Position numbers and translations under genes: made by a program. From an uncultured Oscillospiraceae bacterium (GTDB taxonomy: Bacteria; Bacillota; Clostridia; Oscillospirales; Oscillospiraceae), in the NCBI GenBank assembly GCA_934572365.1, contig CAKTKX010000021.1, positions 1 through 12,602 of the forward strand: a stretch of DNA of 12,602 nt. Direction: 5' to 3'. Shown here one piece after another: positions 7,408 through 12,602 of the stretch (positions are counted from its first letter, which is position 1; every line of letters begins with the position of its first letter). The notes under the pieces were generated by a model. The model saw only the letters and a list, made by a program, of their open reading frames with translations, made no database searches and was not told where the DNA came from.

Positions 7408-8535
7408 TCATCTTGCCCGGGGGAGGATTTCCTCCCGGATAACCGAAACGAGGGCGTCCAGTTCCTTGGCAGTGGTGTCCCGGCACAGGGAAACCCGGAA
7501 GGAGCTGTCCATGATTTCCGGGGACAGACCCATGGCTTCCAGCACGTGGCTGCGATGCCCCTTGGCGCAGGCGGAACCGGCGGAAACGCAGATGCCGTGG
7601 TCTTGCAGAATATTGATGGTGTTCTGGGTGGGGACGCCGGGGACGGACAGGGACAGAATATGGGGCGCGTCGTGAGCGCCGTTGATGACCAGTCCGTCCA
7701 GCTCCGAAAGCCGGGAAATGGCGTCATTCAGCAGCGCCTTTTCCCGGGCGGCGTCCGCACTGAAAGTAGCCGACAGGGCGGTACAGGCAGCGGCGAAGCC
7801 AAAAATGGCCGGGGTCGCTTCCGTGCCGCTGCGGTAGCTGCCCTCCTGCCCGCCGCCTTGCAGCAGTGCCGGGAAGGATTTCAGCCGGGGGGAAATGTAC
7901 AGTGCGCCGCAGCCCTTGGGGCCGTGGATTTTATGGGAGGAAACGGAGATCAGGTCAGCGCCCAGTGCTTTCGCGGAGAAGGGGACTTTCAGGAAGCCCT
8001 GCACCGCGTCGGTGTGGAAAACGGCGTCGGGGCAGAGCCGGTGGGTCAGCCGCGCCATCTGCTGAATGGGCATGACGGAACCGGCCTCGTTGTTGACCAT
8101 CATAACGGAAACCAGAATGGTGTCCTTCCGCAGAGCGGCTTTCAGCGCGTCCAGGGAAATGCGTCCCAGACTGTCCGGCTGCAAATAGGTCACGGAGAAG
8201 CCCTGAGCTTCCAAGTCCTTCATGCAGTTCAAAATGGCGTGATGCTCAATGGCGGTGGTGACGATGTGCTTTCCCCGCTTGCCCATGCGCTTCGCGGTGC
8301 CGAATACAGCCCAGTTGTCCGCTTCCGTGCCGCCGGAGGTGAAGAACACCCGGTCAGGCTCCGCTCCCATGGCGGCGGCGACGGCGTGGCGGGCGGTGCG
8401 CAGCTCCCGGGCGGCGCGGATGCCAAAATCGTACAGGGCGCTGGGGTTGCCCCAGTTTTCGGTCAGCGCCTTTGTCATGGCCTCCACCGCTTCCGGGCAG
8501 GGACGGGTGGTGGCGGAATTGTCAAGGTAAATCAT
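7408..8535 (-). CDS. Cysteine desulfurase (NifS/IscS family)
   Basis: A PLP enzyme that removes sulfur from L-cysteine, giving alanine and an enzyme-bound persulfide used for Fe-S clusters or tRNA thiolation. The 375 residues are normal for the class. Signatures are YLDNSATT (3-10), SGGTEADN (67-74), EHHA (97-100, with the PLP-stacking His), HTDAVQ (174-179), the PLP lysine in SSHKIHGPKG (Lys202) and the catalytic Cys in SAGSACAKG (Cys323). It starts 21 bases after mnmE ends, with AAGGAT as SD, so the two are almost surely one operon. No IscU-type scaffold, IscR regulator or MnmA thiolase is in the window, so whether it serves Fe-S assembly or tRNA is open. It could be called iscS or nifS by different pipelines. 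Confidence 0.94.
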   Translation of the reverse strand: MIYLDNSATTRPCPEAVEAMTKALTENWGNPSALYDFGIRAARELRTARHAVAAAMGAEPDRVFFTSGGTEADNWAVFGTAKRMGKRGKHIVTTAIEHHAILNCMKDLEAQGFSVTYLQPDSLGRISLDALKAALRKDTILVSVMMVNNEAGSVMPIQQMARLTHRLCPDAVFHTDAVQGFLKVPFSAKALGADLISVSSHKIHGPKGCGALYISPRLKSFPALLQGGGQEGSYRSGTEATPAIFGFAAACTALSATFSADAAREKALLNDAISRLSELDGLVINGAHDAPHILSLSVPGVPTQNTINILQDHGICVSAGSACAKGHRSHVLEAMGLSPEIMDSSFRVSLCRDTTAKELDALVSVIREEILPRAR

Positions 8536-8556
8536 AGGGATATCATCCTTTTTCGG

Positions 8557-9918
8557 TTATTTTCCCACGCAGAACCGCTCGAAAATTCGCGCGGTGATGT
8601 CCTCCCGGACGGTTGCGCCGGTGATCTCGCCCATGGCTTCCATGGCCTGCTCCACGTCGGTGAGCACCGCGTCGGGGGTAACCCCCAGCTGCAAGCCCTG
8701 CAGCGACCGAAGCATGGCTTCGTAAGCCCGGCGGATGGCGTCAAACTGTCGGGCGTTGGTGAGAATGGAGCCGTCGCAGGGCGTCTCGTTTTCAAACATG
8801 GTGTCAACGGCGTCCGCAAGCTGGTCAAGACCCGCCCCGGTTTTCGCGCAGATGGGAATGACGTTCAGGAAGGGCAGCTCCCCCGGCTCCACGGCGCTGC
8901 CAAGGTCGGTTTTGTTGATGAGCGCCACCGCGTTCTCCTGCTCCATGCAGAGGTCAATGATGGCCTGATCTTCCTCGTCCAGCGGCTGGGAGCCGTCGCA
9001 GACGAAAATCACCAGATCGGCGTTCTCCACCGCTTCCCGGGAGCGTCGGACGCCTATGGCTTCCACGGTATCGGCGGTTTCCCGGATACCAGCGGTGTCG
9101 ATGAGCCGCAGGCGGGTGGAGCCCAGCAGCACCGTTTCTTCCACCGTATCCCGGGTGGTGCCGGGAACGTCGGTGACGATGCAGCGGTCAAACCCGGCCA
9201 GCGCGTTCAGAAGGCTGGATTTGCCCACATTGGGCTTGCCTACGATGGCAGCGGCCACACCTTGACGGAGAATGCGCCCCTGACCGTAGGTTTGCAGCAG
9301 GGCGTACAGCGCCTTCGCGTCGCCGCGCAGGGACTTGCTGTACTGTTCAAGGCCAAAATCTTCGATATCCTCGTCGGGGTAGTCCAGCACCGCGTGGAAA
9401 TGGCTGCACAGGTTGGTCAGATCGTCGTAAATTGGCGCGAGCTGCTTTTGCAGCTTGCCGCCCACCTGCCCCGCGGCGTTGGCGGCGGCGTCGGCTGTAT
9501 CCGCTTCGATGAGATCGATGACGGCTTCCGCCTGTGTTAAATCCATTTTCCCGTTAAGAAAAGCGCGTTTGGTGAATTCCCCCCGCTTGGCGGGAAGCGC
9601 CCCGGCGAGATACAGAGCCTCCAGCCCCGAAGCCAGCACGGCAGGGGAGCCGTGACAGTGAAATTCCACGGTATCCTCGCCGGTGTAGGAGTGGGGCGCG
9701 CGGGAGACCACTGCCATGCACTGGTCAATGACCCGACGCTGCTTGTCGTGAAGAGCCCCCAGAACCAGACGGCGGTCGGGGGTGTCCCCCAGGGACTTTC
9801 CGCTATTCAATGTAAATACCTTATCCGCAGCCGCAATGCAGCCGTCACCCGACAGGCGGATGATGCCGATGGCGGAAACGGAAGCACCGGTGGATACGGC
9901 GGCGATAACGTGGGACAT
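8557..9918 (-). CDS. mnmE: tRNA U34 modification GTPase MnmE
   Basis: With MnmG this GTPase installs the aminomethyl-type group at C5 of the wobble uridine in certain tRNAs, using a folate one-carbon donor. Domains: N-terminal folate-binding dimerisation domain (about 1-118), helical domain (about 120-215 and 380-453), and an inserted G domain (about 216-378). G-motifs are GKPNVGKS (227-234), PGTTRD (252-257), DTAG (274-277) and NKTD (335-338). The C-terminal FCVGK carries the catalytic Cys (Cys451). Length 453 is standard. AGGAGG lies 6 bases before the ATG. MnmG, often the neighbour, is not in the window; a cysteine desulfurase follows in the same operon instead. The intergenic hairpin array begins 25 bases upstream of the start. 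Confidence 0.97.
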   Translation of the reverse strand: MSHVIAAVSTGASVSAIGIIRLSGDGCIAAADKVFTLNSGKSLGDTPDRRLVLGALHDKQRRVIDQCMAVVSRAPHSYTGEDTVEFHCHGSPAVLASGLEALYLAGALPAKRGEFTKRAFLNGKMDLTQAEAVIDLIEADTADAAANAAGQVGGKLQKQLAPIYDDLTNLCSHFHAVLDYPDEDIEDFGLEQYSKSLRGDAKALYALLQTYGQGRILRQGVAAAIVGKPNVGKSSLLNALAGFDRCIVTDVPGTTRDTVEETVLLGSTRLRLIDTAGIRETADTVEAIGVRRSREAVENADLVIFVCDGSQPLDEEDQAIIDLCMEQENAVALINKTDLGSAVEPGELPFLNVIPICAKTGAGLDQLADAVDTMFENETPCDGSILTNARQFDAIRRAYEAMLRSLQGLQLGVTPDAVLTDVEQAMEAMGEITGATVREDITARIFERFCVGK

Positions 9919-9942
9919 AAAAAGCCTCCTGATACGAGTTTT

Positions 9943-10004
9943 TAATAAAACGCTTAAAAGCGTTTTATTAGGCCGCAGGATTGCGGCCAGCGGCCACTGC
10001 CGCT
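9943..10004. repeat. Hairpin triplet A (left half of palindrome array)
   Basis: Three hairpins abut without spare bases. H1 is a perfect 13-bp inverted repeat, TAATAAAACGCTT (9943-9955) with AAGCGTTTTATTA (9958-9970). H2 is GGCCGCA (9971-9977) with TGCGGCC (9982-9988). H3 is AGCGGC (9989-9994) with GCCGCT (9999-10004). T-rich 9939-9942 and A-rich 10005-10010 can pair around the trio, giving a compact four-way junction. It lies between the Nudix-GNAT and mnmE genes, and no protein is coded here. H1 read either way also looks terminator-like. Confidence 0.8.
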
Positions 10005-10017
10005 AAAAAACGAAGTC

Positions 10018-10100
10018 AATACATTTCTTACCGCCGCCCAGGCGGTCTGCCGTGAAACGGCAGAATAAAATGATGAAATCATTTTATTAAGAAATAGTAT
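10018..10100. repeat. Hairpin triplet B with enclosing stem (right half of array)
   Basis: H4 is ACCGCC (10030-10035) with GGCGGT (10041-10046). H5 is CTGCCGT (10047-10053) with ACGGCAG (10057-10063). H6 is AATAAAATGAT (10064-10074) with ATCATTTTATT (10078-10088). They abut exactly. ATTTCTTA (10023-10030) pairs with TAAGAAAT (10088-10095), extended by ATAC/GTAT past one bulge, and closes the trio into a cloverleaf-like four-way junction. The order GC, GC, AT mirrors the AT, GC, GC order of the left half. H6 may also terminate the Nudix-GNAT transcript, whose stop is at 10110. Confidence 0.8.
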
Positions 10101-10109
10101 GATTTGATT

Positions 10110-11204
10110 TTACGCTCGGAGATAGGTCATCCGGCATACCGTTCCAAACGGAGCGCTTTTCTGCGTGCCGTCCATGCGAAAGCCGTAATGTTCATAAAAA
10201 CCGATGGCCGGGTCGTTGTTTTCCAGCACCCAGAGCGTGACGGGGGAGCGGCGGTCAAGGCGGCTCAGCGTGGCATCCATGAGCTTCCGACCAAGCCCCA
10301 GACCCTGGGCTTCTTTCAATAGATAGATGGCAAATACCTCACCGGCACCGGAATCGTCTGTACCATAGCAGCTGAAGCCGACGATTTTTCCGTTCAGCCG
10401 GACAACAAGGGTATTTTCCGGCCGGCGGCGGGCAATGTCCTGACATTTTTCCAACGTCTGACGGGCGATAAATGCTTCCGGCATCAAGCCGGTGTAGGTT
10501 TCCTGCCAGCCTTTCCAGTGTACGAAACCCTTCCCGCCGGCCTCATCGGGGCGCATCGGATGGATTTTGACGTCCATTTGGGGAACCTCCCTCATTCCGT
10601 TCTGCAAAAATGCCAGAGGGTCGCCCTCGCTGGCAACGAAGTGCATCAGCATATATGCGCACATAATGGCCACGTTTTCCTCCCGCAGAATCCGTCTGCA
10701 CTCCGCCCGGTCGGCGATGATCACCTGAATGTCCTCCGACGACTCCTGATGCGCCGAGGTGGGTTCGCCGCTGCAATAGCCGAATACGGTGCCGCAGCTT
10801 TCGTCGGTCATGCCGATGGTGGTGAAAAACGGCCGGGAACAGGCGCCAGCGTCCACCGGGGTAAAGGTCAGCCCGGTTTCCTCGTACATTTCCCGGATAC
10901 CGGCGGCTGCCATGTCTTCGCCGTTTTCCACAAGACCGGCGGGAAATTCGTAGACGTAGTCCCCCAGGGGGTAGCGGTACTGTCGGACGAGGACGACCCT
11001 GTCCTTTTTCTCCCCGTAAACGCCGAAAAGAACGACACCGTCGGGCTTGTTCTCGTGGGAAACGGCCTTGAGCTGCTCGATTTTCTTTGCCCGGGAAGCG
11101 ACAAAATAGGGCGCGGACGTTCCGTCCCGGTGGACGGCCTCGAATTCATAAAAGTTCAGAAACGGGGTATCAGACAATTTTTTGATCTCTCCGATTCGGC
11201 TCAC
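10110..11204 (-). CDS. Nudix hydrolase-GNAT acetyltransferase fusion
   Basis: The first ~200 residues are a Nudix hydrolase of the ADP-ribose/nucleoside-diphosphate-sugar pyrophosphatase kind. The Nudix box GX5EX7REUXEEXGU is intact at 90-112 (G90, E96, R104, E105, E108, E109, G111). Residues about 212-364 are a GNAT N-acetyltransferase with the acetyl-CoA loop QGLGLGRK (300-307) and a late NxxAIGFYEHYGF pattern (330-342). Usual Nudix proteins of this type are 170-210 residues and GNATs 140-170, so the 364 residues equal two whole enzymes joined by a short linker. Substrates of both halves are unknown. GTG at 11204 follows AAGGGGG by 8 bases. An internal ATG (10577) with its own SD could make the GNAT half alone. 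Confidence 0.9.
   Translation of the reverse strand: MSRIGEIKKLSDTPFLNFYEFEAVHRDGTSAPYFVASRAKKIEQLKAVSHENKPDGVVLFGVYGEKKDRVVLVRQYRYPLGDYVYEFPAGLVENGEDMAAAGIREMYEETGLTFTPVDAGACSRPFFTTIGMTDESCGTVFGYCSGEPTSAHQESSEDIQVIIADRAECRRILREENVAIMCAYMLMHFVASEGDPLAFLQNGMREVPQMDVKIHPMRPDEAGGKGFVHWKGWQETYTGLMPEAFIARQTLEKCQDIARRRPENTLVVRLNGKIVGFSCYGTDDSGAGEVFAIYLLKEAQGLGLGRKLMDATLSRLDRRSPVTLWVLENNDPAIGFYEHYGFRMDGTQKSAPFGTVCRMTYLRA
10575..10591 (-). promoter_or_regulatory. Internal ribosome binding site for the GNAT half
   Basis: GGGAGG (10586-10591 on the minus strand) stands 8 bases before an in-frame ATG (10577-10575), codon 210 of the fusion and precisely at the domain boundary. Translation from here would give a 155-residue stand-alone GNAT (MDVKIHPMRPDEAGG...). 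SD strength is at least equal to that of the GTG start. It may be a relic of two once-separate genes. Confidence 0.5.
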
Positions 11205-11235
11205 TAGGGATGCCCCCTTAATTCCATAATACTCT

Positions 11236-12602
<1,367 letters not shown>

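Noticed and set aside
7276..9540. Very long plus-strand open frame of 754 codons
   Set aside because: It lies antisense to the cysteine desulfurase and mnmE, which carry complete family motifs. Its translation is Gly/Val/His/Gln-rich low-complexity, typical of the antisense of GC-rich genes.
9943..10088. CRISPR array or tandem direct repeats
   Set aside because: The units are different inverted repeats that abut; there is no constant direct repeat with variable spacers.

Overview
The window suggests a spore-forming, fairly GC-rich Clostridia chromosome, most like Oscillospirales/Ruminococcaceae-type gut anaerobes. This is inferred from a GerA-family germination receptor subunit, an oxygen-sensitive Fe-S serine dehydratase, a short 'type 3' prolyl-tRNA synthetase, strong GGAGG ribosome binding sites and high-GC wobble positions. 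No rRNA, tRNA, CRISPR array or transposase was seen.

Layout, left to right. Positions 2-61 hold the Cys-rich tail of a gene that begins outside the window, followed by a shared bidirectional terminator. On the minus strand lie sdaA (L-serine dehydratase, 114-1331) and a 55-residue ribbon-helix-helix-like protein (1417-1584); the best sdaA promoter sits inside the 3' end of that small gene. Divergent to these, on the plus strand, are proS (1701-3137), a large AT-richer polytopic membrane protein carrying a run of 13 G near its start (3161-4921), and a P-loop kinase-like 'topology modulation' protein (5071-5589). A convergent terminator separates these from gdhA (5651-6985, minus). Further minus-strand genes are a two-helix membrane peptide (7140-7328), a cysteine desulfurase (7408-8535) and mnmE (8557-9918). 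A dense intergenic array of six abutting hairpins follows (9943-10088), then a Nudix-GNAT fusion gene (10110-11204). The window ends in a plus-strand GerA-family gene cut off by the edge (11320 onward).

How the genes fit together. sdaA and gdhA are amino-acid catabolism/nitrogen enzymes that yield pyruvate plus ammonia and interconvert glutamate and 2-oxoglutarate. mnmE and the cysteine desulfurase form a tight pair: both can serve modification of the tRNA wobble uridine, by the C5 substituent and by sulfur supply for 2-thiolation. The rest is mainly housekeeping.

The two most unusual items are (i) the G13 tract in the membrane-protein gene, which looks like a phase-variation switch because both other reading frames stop within 30-50 bases, and (ii) the hairpin array, which folds on paper into two compact four-way-junction units and looks like a mobile or structured intergenic repeat.
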